A stretch of DNA of 64,000 bases from contig NC_087064.1 of the NCBI RefSeq assembly GCF_963678635.1, positions 69,554,123-69,618,122 on the forward strand. Reading direction: 5' to 3'. Made by a program: the position numbers and the translations under genes. This document shows positions 24,995 through 36,589 of this stretch, piece by piece. Below the pieces are notes generated by a model, which made no database searches, was not told the origin of the DNA, and saw only the letters and a program-made list of their open reading frames with translations. The DNA comes from Symsagittifera roscoffensis (taxonomy: Eukaryota; Xenacoelomorpha; Acoela; Convolutidae). The first letter of the stretch is position 1. Every line of letters starts with the position of its first letter.

Positions 24995-25834
24995 GCTTAC
25001 TTAAGAAATTTTGAAAACGACCGGTGAACAAATGGAAATTGTGTCTAATCAAAATACGCAGTGAAAGGAGAAATAATTTTTTCTTTCAGTTTTTGTCGCA
25101 ATTTTTTGAATTTCAATGAAATGAAATTTACGCTCACAAAATTTATTCCCAATAAAATCGGTTATTCCCAATAAACTCAATAAACTTTGTCATCTTTCAC
25201 AAACCGAAACCTATTTTCTACTGCCAATAATCAAGATATTCAAATCATATTGAAGGTACAAAAAAAAAGTAATGGCAATGAACATTTTTAAAAACTGAAC
25301 CAGATTGCTTGTTTCGGGGCCTAGCCCTGATATTCCGACTGCCTTTTAAGATCTCTGAAGCAGTAAAATCATTTAAAAATTTAATTTGAATAAAATAAAA
25401 AGAAATTTTTTTTTCTACTTTTGAGATTTGTTTTTGCGAAAAGCATCCCCTCGGGCGCTATATAACATACAAAGTGATAGCTTTCACTCCTATTAACAAA
25501 TCAGTTATGGCAAATAAGCTTCTTCAACCAATTTGGAACGCTTTTTAAGACGAATTAAATCTTCGCATACGCGTTAAGAGCGCGAAATCTATCGCGCGTT
25601 AATTGTCCCAAATTGGCCAAAATGGCAATAGTTAAACTCCCATAACTTTACAAAAAAAATGATGACAGGTGAAATGTCTTTTCAAACTTAAGCTCAGGAC
25701 AACAAAATTTTGTGAATGATATAAAAAAAAACCGTCAAAAATGGCTAGTTAAAAAGTCGAAATTTGTCTGAAGTAAAAAAATCCACACCGAGCACAAATA
25801 TTCCGTTAGTTTTTTTTACAACGTAGTTTAAACG
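24995..25834 (-). repeat. Partial repeat R tail plus HINE-like element
   Basis: 'gcttacttaagaaattttgaaaacga' at 24995 matches 23407 in copy 1. A HINE-like element follows from about 25301 (AACCAGATTGCTTG, stem-loop CGGGGCCTAGCCCTG) to about 25815 ('caaatattccgttag'). Confidence 0.7.
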
Positions 25835-26990
25835 AGTAACTAACATGAGTTTCCTTTTCATTTTCCTTCCAACTAAATTCTACAACCACTTTTTTAAAAT
25901 CTTGATTGCTCCGACTATAGGCAGACTATTTCCGACGCATTATAAAGTGATGGGAAGATTTGTGCTTGTTTCATTTCTTCAAATAAACTTTGAGTTCTTA
26001 ACTAGAAAATTTTAACACATTTTTCATAGCATCCGCATTTTTTTGGTTATTGTCTTTGAAAAAGTTTGTAAATTGACCTTTCGGTAAGATATTTCGTACT
26101 ATTACTCGCGAGATAGTTCGTACTGTTATTGCTAAATCGACTCTTTAATCCGCTCAAAATAAATTGCCTTTGAATTGAGTCATAACTTTTAGTATGAATG
26201 AGGCGTTAACAGACGTTACGGACATCCTTTTGCACTTTGCTTAGCTTGTATGGGAGTTTACCGAAAAAAGTCAATAACAATTTAATTTTTTGAAGTTTTT
26301 ATCAAATTTTTAACTAATTTTTTCAAAAGTTTTTTTCAAGTATAATAAAGGGCTGCCAAAACATTCAAGGTTTCACCAGCATACGAGAATGTTTAATGTT
26401 TTGCAAATTTTAACGGCCAGAGGAATTGGCATCTTTAAGTTGAAACTTTACTTCTTTGAGTTCAATCTTGAGGCGTTTTTTCAATCTGAAAAAAATAACT
26501 GATTTCAAAAACCAATTTGCTCAAACCAATCATTCGGAAAAACAGTTGTCTAAGATGTAACGTGTTTTCCAGGAGTAAGTTTTACTTTGAATTGAAATCG
26601 AACTGTGAGAAAAAAAAACAGCTGCAACCACAAATCCAACAATAGTCGCAAATATTTACAGTGGGTTTGGTTTATTAGAAGTTGAGTTTCTCATCATTAC
26701 GCTCACAAGGACCTTTGGCTTACTTAAGAAGTTTTGAAAACGAACGGCGAACAAATGGAAATTAGGCTTAATCAATATACGCAGTGAAAGGAGAAAAGTT
26801 CAATGAAATAAAAATTACGCTCACAAAAAGTCACAATAAACTCGCTTTTTTTCTATTTTCCCCACTTTTTTCAACAAAAGAGTTTGTCATCTTTCACAAA
26901 CCGAAACCTATTTTCTACTGCCATAAATCAAGATATTCAAATCAATTTGTAGATACAAAAAAGTCGTAATGGCATCTGACATTTTTCAAA
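25835..26990. repeat. Long interspersed repeat R, copy 2
   Basis: Parallel to 22525-23715 at an offset of about 3.31 kb, with scattered substitutions and indels. It has an extra 'attcaaggtttca' near 26362 and lacks part of the stretch near 26800. It supports the view that R plus its HINE passenger was duplicated as one segment. Confidence 0.75.
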
Positions 26991-27535
26991 AACCGAACAA
27001 GCTTGCTTGTTTCAAGGCCTAGCCCTGATATTCCGACTGCCTTTTAAGATCTATGAAGCAGTAATAACTATGAAGAAATTAATTTTAATAAACATTATAA
27101 AGATTTTAATGAGATTTTTTTCTTCTAAAACTTGAGATTTGTTTTTGCAAAAAGCATCCCCTCAGGCGCCATATAACATACAAAGTGATAGCTTTCACTC
27201 CTATTAACAAATCAATTATGGCAAATAAGCTTCTTTCAGCCGATTTGGAACGATTTCTAGGACGGATTAAATCTCCGCTTACGCGTTAATAGCGCAAAAT
27301 ATATCGCATGTTAATTGTCCCAAATTGGCCAAAATGGCAATATTTAATCCACCGTAACTTTACAAAAAATGATCACAGGTAAAATATCTTTTCAAACTCA
27401 AGCTCAGGACATCAAAATCTTTTGAATGATATTAAAACGTTTTGTCAAAAATGGCTAGTTAAAAAGTCGAATTTTGTCTGAAGAAAAAAAAACCGAGCAC
27501 GAATCTTCCGTTAGATTCTTTACGAAAGTCTACGG
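26991..27535 (-). mobile_element. HINE-like element (copy in second R segment)
   Basis: It begins GAACAAGCTTGCTTG, carries the stem-loop region CAAGGCCTAGCCCTG, then ATTCCGACTGCC, and ends near 'cttccgttagattctttacgaaag'. It is equivalent to the copy at 23716-24268. Confidence 0.7.
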
Positions 27536-28135
27536 TTCCACTTTCCGTAGACTGAACGATGATTTTTCCAGATGTCCCAACTGTAGAATATAGTGACTGA
27601 ATAGTTGTGTTCAGGGTGTGTTTTTTTCTTTTGGCAAAAATTCTCTCTTGAGTTTTTAAGTGGCCCATCTGACGGCATTTTTAATATTATTTCTAAGCTA
27701 TTGATGTCCTAGGCTCGAATTTTAAAAAAAAGAATTAACTCGCGATTAATTTTTGCAAAACTAAGAGATTTGAAAAATTGTCAGTTTGGCCAATTTGTGA
27801 TTATTAAGTTGCAATGTCAACCGTTCTATTAACGCGTTAGCGGCAATTTAACCCTGCTCAGAAATTGTTCAAAAAACACTTTTTCGACTTTCGAAGAAAA
27901 CGGAATGTTTATGCTCGGTGTTTATTTTTATTCAGTCAATTTTCATCGATCAAAACAATAGTTATCAACAAATTTTTTTAAAATCCCATTAAAAACATTG
28001 ACTTCTTGAATTCAAACGTAAAATTATTTTTCACTTCCGGTTATTTTTTATAAAGTTTGCCAATTTTGCCATGTTCTGGACTAAATTATGTGCGCTTTGG
28101 AAAGTTTATTCATGTTCCGCTTTGAAAACTTTAAT
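27536..28135 (+). mobile_element. HINE-like fragments in plus orientation
   Basis: Equivalent to 24269-24994, with 'gttcagggtgtgtttttttc', 'gtggcccatctgacgg', then 'gttctattaacgcgttagcgg' and 'atgctcggtg'. It breaks off near 'gtgcgctttggaaagtttattcatg', where the next repeat begins. Confidence 0.6.
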
Positions 28136-28470
28136 CATTAAACAGTTTGAGAGAGTCATTCATAAAATTTTTGAAAACTAAGAAGAAAATACTTGTTTTT
28201 GTAAATTTTATCAATTTCCAAAATTGAACACTATTCTATAGGTGTTCAAGGGCAGTCAAAGCATTCGGGACGTTCTTGGATAGAGCAGTTCTGTACTCAA
28301 CAATACTCGGCAAATATACAACAGAAAATTTGTAGCCGGAATTACTGGGAAAAGGTAAATGGGTAAAACGCAACAATGAAAAACTCAGTGTGTAAAACAA
28401 AACTGTCTGAAATAGATTCACATGCACAGCAAAATTATCACTGTAACATACAAAATGAACGGAATTGCCA
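28136..28470. repeat. Repeat T, copy 1
   Basis: Contains 'gtgttcaagggcagtcaaagcattc', 'caacaatactcggcaaatata', 'ggtaaatgggtaaaacgcaacaatg' and 'actgtctgaaatagattcacatgca'. It recurs at 30977-31290, 40962-41590 and 49313-49890. Open frames on the minus strand are incidental. Confidence 0.8.
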
Positions 28471-29642
28471 CTATAACATACAAAGTGATAGCTTTCACCT
28501 CTATTACTAAATCAATTATGGCAAATAAGCTTCTTTCAACCATTTTGGAACGATTTCTAAGACGGAATAAATCTCCGCTTACGCGTATATAGCGCGAAAC
28601 AGATCGCGCGTTAATTTTCCCAAATTGGCCAAAATAGCAATATTTAAACCCCCATAATTTTACAAAAAATGATCACAGGTGAAATATCTTTTCAAACTCA
28701 AGCTCGGGACAATAAACTCTTTTGAATGATACTTAAAAAATTCCGTCAAAAATGGCTAGTTAAAAAGTCGAATTTTGTCTGAAGAAAAAAAACCGAGCAC
28801 AAATATTCCGTTAGATTTTTTACGAAAGTCCGAGCAATAAAAAATGTCGTAAAGTTTCACTTTCCGTAGACTAAATGATGACTTTTCCAGATGTTCCAAA
28901 TGTGGAATAGAGTGCTGAATATTTGTGTTCGGGGTGTGTTTTTTCTCTCTTGGCAAAAAGTCTCTCATGAGTTTTTAAATGGCCCATCTGGCGGCATTTT
29001 TAATATTATCTCAAAGCAATTGATGTCTTAAGCTCGATTTTTGAAAAAAACTAATCAACTCGAGATTAGTTTTTGCAAAATTGCCAGTTTGGCCAACTTG
29101 TGATATTTAAGTTGCGATGTAAACCATTCTATTAACGCGTTAGTGGTAATTTAACCCTGCTCGGAAATTGTTCAGAATTAATTTTTCCGACTTTCGAAGT
29201 AAACTGAATGTTTATGCTCGGAACTTTTTTTATTCAGTCAACTTTCATCAACAAACTTTCAAGAAACAATAATTTTCAACTAAATTTTTTTATAGCCCAT
29301 TGAAAATATTGACTTTCTGAGTTCAAATGTAACAAGATATTTCATCCCCGAATTTTTTTTATTAAGTTCGCCAATTTTGCCATGTTTGGGACTAAATTAT
29401 GTGCGCTTTGAAAAGTTTATTCATGTTGCTGAGAGCGTAACGCAAATTATTTATGAGTGGCGAATTATCCCGCACAACAGAAGTGTTCCAATTGAATTGA
29501 GGATAGCTAATTGGTCATATTAATTTCGTATTACACTTTGATATTTACTAAATTGTATGGGTTTTCAAAATTTTCTTTTACCGAAACTTATTCGATACGA
29601 ACTATGGAACAGTCGGAACAAAAGCTAGACATAGTAGCAGTA
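28471..29642 (-). mobile_element. Nested HINE-like fragments preceding the retrotransposon
   Basis: 28475-28840 is a minus-oriented fragment (CGCGTATATAGCGCGAAA, 'ttccgttagattttttacgaaag'). From 28870 plus-oriented fragments follow, equivalent to 24280-24990. The last ends with 'ccgaaacttattcgatacga..tatgg.acagtcggaaca' at about 29577-29621, which is the 3' subterminal part of the family. The following stem-loop is missing where the BEL sequence starts. Confidence 0.65.
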
Positions 29643-29996
29643 GCCTCACATGCTGTAGGTTTGAGTCGTCCTCCTGCCTATGTATTAATATACTAAAAAA
29701 GGGGGTTATATCCAATTTTAAGTTCTTTTTTATTTTCTAATTCGGTTCAGCCATGATTAAGACTGACCGCCGAAAAGAGCAATTTGTCACAAGGACATTA
29801 CCGACCGGTTCTTGCAGCTAGCTTGCGCCAATTTGTCACGTTAGAAGCCGATGATTCGTGAATTTATGAACTTGTTTTACAGCAACTTTTGGATGAAAGC
29901 TATCAATATTGCCGATGAATTTTGTATTGCCGAGAATACGAATTTAAAATTGATTTTTTGGTTTTAAATTCATCCTACGGAGATTTAGCTTGCACA
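29643..29996 (+). repeat. BEL/Pao LTR, extra upstream copy
   Basis: Matches the 3' LTR (40621-40961) over its length ('ctcctgcc.atgtattaatatac', AAAAAAGGGGGTTATATC, 'ggttcagcc.tgattaagactgaccgcc'). It is followed directly by the primer binding site. The expected TG start is lost; I aligned its left edge to the 3' LTR. It is part of the tandem duplication and nearly identical to 31393-31746. Confidence 0.75.
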
Positions 29997-29999
29997 TTT

Positions 30000-30017
30000 T
30001 GGCGCCCCACAAGGGAC
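30000..30017 (+). promoter_or_regulatory. tRNA primer binding site, upstream copy
   Basis: TGGCGCCCCACAAGGGAC lies 3 bp after the LTR end (GCACA). It resembles the Lys-tRNA primer sites used by many retroelements, matching 15 of 18 positions of the retroviral tRNA-Lys3 site. Confidence 0.7.
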
Positions 30018-30976
30018 CGTGTTTTGTATTGCGACACAAGGGACACGCGATCCGACTGACGGACAGAAACGCGACACTGCTAAGCAAATATTCATCCGAG
30101 ACGTCGCGAATGAGCTCGAAACATTTATAACTTCAGTCGCTAATTTATCTTTCGCTAGTACCTCTCCATGCTGCTTCTGAATAGCTCAAAGGGAGGACCG
30201 CAAGGTGGACCAGGATCCCAACTGTTCGGCAGTGACTAGCAAGGACCCTCAAAGAGAGATTTTAGTTCATCGGCAACTGCAAGTAAAAATTACGCAAGTA
30301 GCAATGTGAAATTGACAGTGTATTATATTGCTGAACTGTTTTTGAACAGATGTCTGGAAAACACCTCAAGTGGTTGACTAAGAGTGTGATTAACCGTGTT
30401 TAGACTAGGACTGTAGTGATAAAAATTCCAAGACAACAGTAGACGTTTTGTGCGAGTACAATTCAACTGCAAAGGCTTTGTGTAAGTTAGAGTAGTGATT
30501 GCTGAACATTTTCTCTGCGACTGACCGAGGGCTTGACAACCCGAAACCAGTGACCGCCCGATCTCTAAAACTGTAAGAATCGATTAGTTTTGTGAAACAT
30601 TCTATTTGTCCTATAAGTTTATATACGATGTACAATATGTTCAAAATTTACCCGCAAACTAGCCCCCGGTAATTTTTCTCAAAACTCAAAATTTTTGGAC
30701 AGTTCCGTTGAACTGAAATATCTTACATTCGTTACTTAGACAATTTACTTGACATTTTTTTCTCGATACCAAAAAATTTTGGATAAATGTGAACGGAATA
30801 TTAATCCGTGAAATCGGAACATAGACAAGAGGTACTGGACTAGTTTTGTAGTGGTTTATGACTCGAACCCGCTGATCAAAATTTTTCGAAAAATTTTGGG
30901 AAAAAAAGTTTAAAAAAATTGCCAAAAAATCCTCAAAACATCCCCAGAATTCTGCGAAACTGTGCTGTAACATGAC

Positions 30977-31290
30977 ACAAGTGTTCAAGGGCAGTCAAAG
31001 CATTCAGGACGTTCTTGGACAGAGCAGTTCTGTACTCAACAATACTCGGCAAATATACAACAGAAAATTACTGGGAAATGGTAAATGGGTAAAACGCAAC
31101 AATGAAAAACTCAGTGTGTAAAACAAAACTGTCTGAAATAGATTCACATGCACAGCGAAATTATCACTGTAACATACAAAGTGAACGGAATTGTCACTAT
31201 AACAAACAAAGTGATAACTATCACTCCTATTACTAAATCAATTATGGCAAATAAGTTTCTTTCAACCAATTTGGAACGATTTCTAAGACG
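30977..31290. repeat. Repeat T, copy 2
   Basis: Near-identical to 28238-28565 (GTGTTCAAGGGCAGTCAAAG through 'ttggaacgatttctaagacgga'), lying between the two LTR/leader copies. It ends at the deletion junction that joins 'gacggaat' to 'ttactaaat'. Confidence 0.85.
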
Positions 31291-31392
31291 GAATTTACTA
31301 AATTGTATGGGTTTTCAAAATTTTGTTTTACCGAAACTTATTCGATACGAACTATGGAACAGTCGGAACAAAAGCTAGACATAGTAGCAGTA

Positions 31393-31746
31393 GCCTCACA
31401 TGCTGTAGGTTTGAGTCGTCCTCCTGCCTATGTATTAATATACTAAAAAAGGGGGTTATATCCAATTTTAAGTTCTTTTTTATTTTCTAATTCGGTTCAG
31501 CCATGATTAAGACTGACCGCCAAAAAGAGCAATTTGTCACAAGGACATTACCGACCGGTTCTTGCAGCTAGCTTGCGCCAATTTGTCACGTTGGAAGCCG
31601 ATGATTCGTGATTTTATGAACTTGTTTTACAGCAAATTTTGGATGAAAGCTATCAATATTGCCGATGAATTTTGTATTGCCGAGAATACGAATTTAAAAT
31701 TGATTTTTTGGTTTTAAATTCATCCTACGGAGATTTAGCTTGCACA
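31393..31746 (+). repeat. BEL/Pao 5' LTR
   Basis: Almost the same as 29643-29996. It ends GCACA just before the primer site. Compared with the 3' LTR it has many substitutions and lacks a clean TG start, so either it has decayed or its left edge was replaced. Confidence 0.78.
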
Positions 31747-31749
31747 TTT

Positions 31750-31767
31750 TGGCGCCCCACAAGGGAC
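31750..31767 (+). promoter_or_regulatory. tRNA primer binding site
   Basis: TGGCGCCCCACAAGGGAC, 3 bp after the LTR. This is the Lys-type minus-strand primer site, identical to the upstream copy. Confidence 0.75.
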
Positions 31768-32721
31768 CGTGTTTTGTATTGCGACACAAGGGACACGCAA
31801 TCCGACTGACGGACAGAAACGCGACACTGCTAAGCAAATATTCATCCGAGACGTCGCGAATGAGCTCGAAACATTTATAACTTCAGTCGCTAATTTATCT
31901 TTCGCCAGTACCTCTCCATGCTGCCTCTGAATAGCTCAAAGGGAGGACCGCAAGGTGGACCAGGATCCCAACTGTTCGGCAGTGACTAGCAAGGACCCTC
32001 AAAGAGAGATTTTAGTTCATCGGCAACTGCAAGTAAAAATTACGCAAGTAGCAATGTGAAATTGACAGTGTATTATATTGCTGAACTGTTTTTGAACAGA
32101 TGTCTGGAAAACACCTCAAGTGGTTGACTAAGAGTGTGATTAAACGTGTTTGGACTAGGACTGTAGTGATAAAAATTCCAAGACATCAGTAGACGTGTTG
32201 TGCGAGTACAATTCAACTGCAAAGGCTTTGTGTAAGTTAGAGTAGTGATTTCTCTGCGACTGACCGAAGGCTTGACAACCCGAAACCAGTGACCGCCCAA
32301 TCTCTAAAACAGTAAGAATCGATTAGTTTTGTGAAACATTCTATTTGTCCTATAAGTTTATATACGATGTACAATATGTTCAAAACTTACCCGCAAACTA
32401 GCCCCCGGTAATTTTTCTCAAAACTCAAAATTTTTGGACAGTTCCGTTGAACTGAAATATCTTACATTCGTTACTTAGACAATTTACTTGACATTTTTTC
32501 TCGATACCAAAAAATTTTGGATAAATGTGAACGGAATATTAATCCGTGAAATCGGAACATAGACAAGAGGTACTGGACTAGTTTTGTAGTGGTTTATGAC
32601 TCGAACCCGCTGATCAAAATTTTTCGAAAAATTTTGGGAAAAAAAGTTTAAAAAAATTGCCAAAAATTCTCAAAACATCCCCAGAATTCTGCGAAACTGT
32701 GCTGTAACATGACACCAATCT

Positions 32722-33040
32722 TTTGTGAAGTGGTCTGGTAGCGAAATATCAGGCAAATTAAGTTGAAATTTTTCATCCCCAGGTCTTTTCCGAGTGTGTT
32801 GTTGGAACTTAACCAATTTGCCTGACCCCCACCCACCTTTGGTGAAACTTAAAGCCAGTTTGCTTCAAGTAAACCAAAGCCGTTTTAGTCCTTCCGATTA
32901 TTGACTTCGTTGCGCGACAGTAATGTTAAGTGGTCAGGTACGGTTATATTAAATGAGTTAAGTTGAATTTTTTCATCCTCAGGTTTACTCCTCCGTGCGT
33001 GTTGTTGGAGTTCAACCGACCTACTTAATTTTCCAACCCC
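32722..33040 (+). repeat. Direct repeat in the retrotransposon leader
   Basis: 'gaagtggtctggta...gttgaaatttttcatccccagg...gtgtgttgttgga' (about 32727-32815) recurs as 'taagtggtcaggta...gttgaattttttcatcctcagg...gtgcgtgttgttgga' (about 32928-33015). Each is C/T-rich before CAG, so they could act as splice acceptors, but this is inference. Confidence 0.6.
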
Positions 33041-33087
33041 ATTGGTACTAAAGCGTAACGCAGCCATCGCATAGGTCCCTTAAGTTT

Positions 33088-33677
33088 ATGGTATTCCTTC
33101 TAGGAGCTATTTCCTCAGATCACGCGCTCCGAAAACTTCCCGCTCCGTCCCAGAAGCGCGTCAAAGTTACTTGCTTTACAAAGCCAGGTTTAAATTTGAA
33201 CTTTAACGCTAGGGACTCTCAGAAAACAATACAGTACTACCTTCATCACTGCTTGTCGCACCGTAACGACCTTGTAATTTGGCACGACGTCATTAATAAC
33301 TCGATAAGTAGGCACCACAGCAACAATAATCCCAAGCTCAGTAATGAGCAACATATCAATTTGTTATTAACGTATAGGACAAATATTTGTGCGATCGTAT
33401 ACTGTAGACGGAACGGAACCGAGTATATAGAGAAAAATTAGTTTCAACAGGTATTTTCGTTCTGAACGTCGTCAAAGACTTTATCTCTAAGCGTAACGCT
33501 AAAGACCAGGTACTAATTGAGAAGTACAAAGAGCTTCACTACCCTCATTTTCTTGAGTTAAAGACTCTCTTCCTTCTAAGGCGTTATAGCCCTAATGTTA
33601 ACATCCTTAAGACTCGTAAGAAGCGGAACCGCTTACCACTCAAAGCTCGAAAAGCTATAAAAAATAGGCTCTAGGCA
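33088..33677 (+). pseudogene. Unrecognised open frame between leader and gag
   Basis: A 117-codon frame (33088-33441) contains NDLVIWHDVINNSIS and IVYCRRNGTEY. After one frameshift near 33420, a second frame continues with VLNVVKDFISKR to a very basic C-terminus (KTRKKRNRLPLKARK) and stop near 33677. The amino acid pattern is protein-like and the two halves look like one former protein of about 195 residues. BEL elements usually begin with gag, so an extra upstream frame is odd. The hydrophobic 'LVIWHDV' strand followed by Asn-rich turn hints at an SGNH-hydrolase-like fold, but the catalytic Ser block is not clear. Function is left open. Confidence 0.5.
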
Positions 33678-33815
33678 GAAGCTTTGAGACGTCAAGTTCC
33701 CCCATCTTGTATCTAACATTGATAAATTAATGCAGATTTAATCACGTACCAAAACATTATCTCATTTTATTAATTATTTTCTCTTTGGTGAGCATCCGTA
33801 AAACATTGTCAATTT

Positions 33816-36410
33816 GTGAAAAACGTGGACGCAAAATTCCAAAGTAAGATACGCAAGTTATTTGAAACTCGTCTAAATCTAGAAAATGAGCTGCTTAAAG
33901 GTCACTCATTATTACTTGAGTACATTGAGAATAATAGTCGCGCCAGAAAAAATGATAATGCTGTTTACAAATGAAAAATTGCTTTGGAAAAGGCTGTCGA
34001 CGTCAATGAGCAATTAATTAGGTTAGCGGGAAAAACGGAAAACCCTGAAAAATTCATTGCTCAGCAAGACCTTTGGCTTAAGAAAGTAACCAAAATGAAC
34101 AATAAAGTAATGCATGAAGCTCAGAGTTACAATATGAGCCTTGAACCTTCGTCATTCCCAGCACCCGGCATTACAGGGAGCAAGGGATATTTACAACAAA
34201 CTAGGTCTGAGACATCCTCATGCTCGCACAAAACAAGAGATTCAGAAGCACCAGTATCTGAAAACAGGTCTAAGGTCTCTAATAAGTCTAAGGATAAGAC
34301 AGCTTGACTCACAAAATTCTGATAAATCTGCTTCCACTCGTCATATGGCGACTGTTCGCACTATGTCATCAAGTGAGAAACGGCATGAGTTAGCTTTAGT
34401 AAAACGACGCCATGAGGAGCTGGAAAGGCAGTATCGAATATCTATAAGGCTTAAAGAGCAAGCGAACCATCTGAAGTTCGAACAAAGTCAGCTGGAACTA
34501 AAGCAATTAGCTGAAAGTCATAAAAAGCAACTATTTGAAATGGAAATGAAAGCGTTTGAACTTGAGGACAGTTCATCTGAGGTTACCAATAAGGTAGCGG
34601 AAAGTAACTCGACAAGAGTAAAACAACCTATTTCAATAGTAGCAACCGATCGGACTAACGATTGGGTAGACTCTGTTAGTTCACAAGCACCTCCTGATGT
34701 TGCTAGTGCGCCAGATTTGCTGGCCTTCACTCCTGTACCAATTTCGTCAGAACCGACCAATTCCGCCAAACTCGCTCATGCAATTCACACCAGTAATGGT
34801 CATAACCATGGGTACACAGCATTGAGTGACGCCGGAATCCATAGTCATGGACATCGGGTTATGCCTCAATTTGGCAGTGCAAGCCTTTTGCCATTGCAAG
34901 CTTCTGCTCCAACTGTTTCAGTCCCAGTTAACAATATGCATTCTAGTGCACGCGTGTCTGGTGCATACGTGTTACCACCACCGTCTGATGTTCCTTTACA
35001 GTCCATGAGTTCAAACATAACTAATATTGGTTTTGCTAACGGGCAACCGGAATCGCTACCTGTCCCAATATTTCAAGCACAACCCGGTTCTGGTTTTTGT
35101 TTCTTTGTCACCTGCATTCGCTGGTGGTGACTTCTAATCTTCTGGAGTAAACCCACCGCCGGTTTTCCTTTCGGCACCTCATTGCCAAGCAGCGCCAGTT
35201 CATACGCAACATAGTGTTCCCTTTGTACCGCTCACTGTGTCACCCAATATCAACGATTATTACACAAGTGGTGCAAACTTATGGCGATCGGCAGCTAAAA
35301 CTCCAATAGTCACGCCTGTTTAGTGTTGCAATGCTGGAAGAATTTTTCAAATGTGACAACTGTTGTCCCACCGTGTAACACCGCCGCCCCGTATACTAGT
35401 GGTGGGACTGTGTATTTCGATAGTCCCCCAGTTCATCCCCAACATGTTCCGCATTTTTTCAATTATACTAATACTGGTTATCAGCCAGTCAACGAAGACT
35501 ATGCACAGTCTTCCACTTATCCGAACCAAGGTTGTTCATCGGATCGACCTCTCTCCGCTCTTGAACTGGCGGAATTATTAATGCATAGCCGCTAAGATCA
35601 TCTTACTGAGTGGAAGTTAGCCCAGTTTGACGGCAACCCTTTAAACTGGCACGAATGGTTTGGTCAGTTTAAGTCCACCGTTGATTCCGTTGTTCTCACA
35701 GATGATACGAAAATGACATACTTAAAAACACTCGTCACAGGCAAAGCAAAAACTGCATTTGCGGAATTTAGTTATAGTGGTGTTATGTACAAAGATGCAC
35801 TGGCCACCTTGCAACGGAAGTTTGGGCAACCACACGCTATTGTTGGCGCGCATCTTAATAAGCTGAGTAACTTTCCACCACTTAAGATGCACAATTCGGA
35901 AAATTTTATCAGTTTCTCTTCTGCCATATCTGGCCTCGTAGCAGTTTTCAAACCATTGTCATTCAACGATGATCTAAAGAGTGTTAACCTGTTAAACCAA
36001 GCTGTTACTAAACTTCCGCCTAACCTCCAGGAAGCTTGGTCAAGGCATACAGTTAGGCATAATTGGCAGGGACCAACACTCTTAGACTTTAATATCTGGT
36101 TGAAAGAAAAGGTCGAGGGGCATGAAAGATTACGTGTACTTAACTCTGAGGCAAGAAACGAGGAACCAATTAAGGCAAAAACCACCAAAGTTTGTGCAGC
36201 AAACAACAAGGTAACTAGTAAAGCACAGGATAATTGTAAGTTTCCGCCGTGCCATTTGTGTAAGGGTAGTCACGCATTGTGGAATTGTGCCGTTTTCAAG
36301 GAAAAAAATGCTACTCAGCAAAGCAAAATACGTAGTTGAACAGAAATTTTGCTTCGCTTGCCTCAATGGCAATCATAGTTTCCGGCAATGTTCTTGAGCT
36401 AAAAAAATGC
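33816..36410 (+). pseudogene. BEL/Pao gag, broken
   Basis: Gag would form the retrotransposon particle and bind its RNA. The frame from 33816 reads a charged helical start, crosses a stop at about 33972, and shifts near 34310 into a long frame (to 35130) with a coiled coil rich in Glu/Lys/Arg at about 34360-34600 and a Ser/Pro/His linker. Stops at 35128 and about 35593 interrupt it. Then comes the DUF1759-type block beginning WKLAQFDGNPLNWHEW at about 35610, running to 36200. Two zinc knuckles follow: CHLCKGSHALWNC (36253-36291) and, after a frameshift, CFACLNGNHSFRQC (about 36350-36391), both CX2CX4HX4C. Confidence 0.85.
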
Positions 36411-36589
36411 CCGAAGCCAGAGTGCGATAGCACACATAATGTCTTGCTCCATGGAGCCGAAAAATATTTACTCGGAAGGAAAATTCAAATGTCTCAAATA
36501 AGGCTTGAACAAACAAATCCAAGGAGAATACAAACACTTCCACCCATGCCGCTGTTAGTAATGAACCTGACATTGAATCATCTAAAGGG

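Larger units (their letters stand above)
28235..32714. repeat. Large tandem segmental duplication including LTR and leader
   Basis: The unit 28235-30976 (repeat T, HINE fragments, BEL LTR, primer site, leader) is repeated as 30977-32714. The second copy lacks about 980 bp corresponding to 28567-29547. The shared 29552-30975 and 31291-32714 parts differ by only a handful of bases plus an 11-bp deletion near 32250, so the event is recent. Confidence 0.85.
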
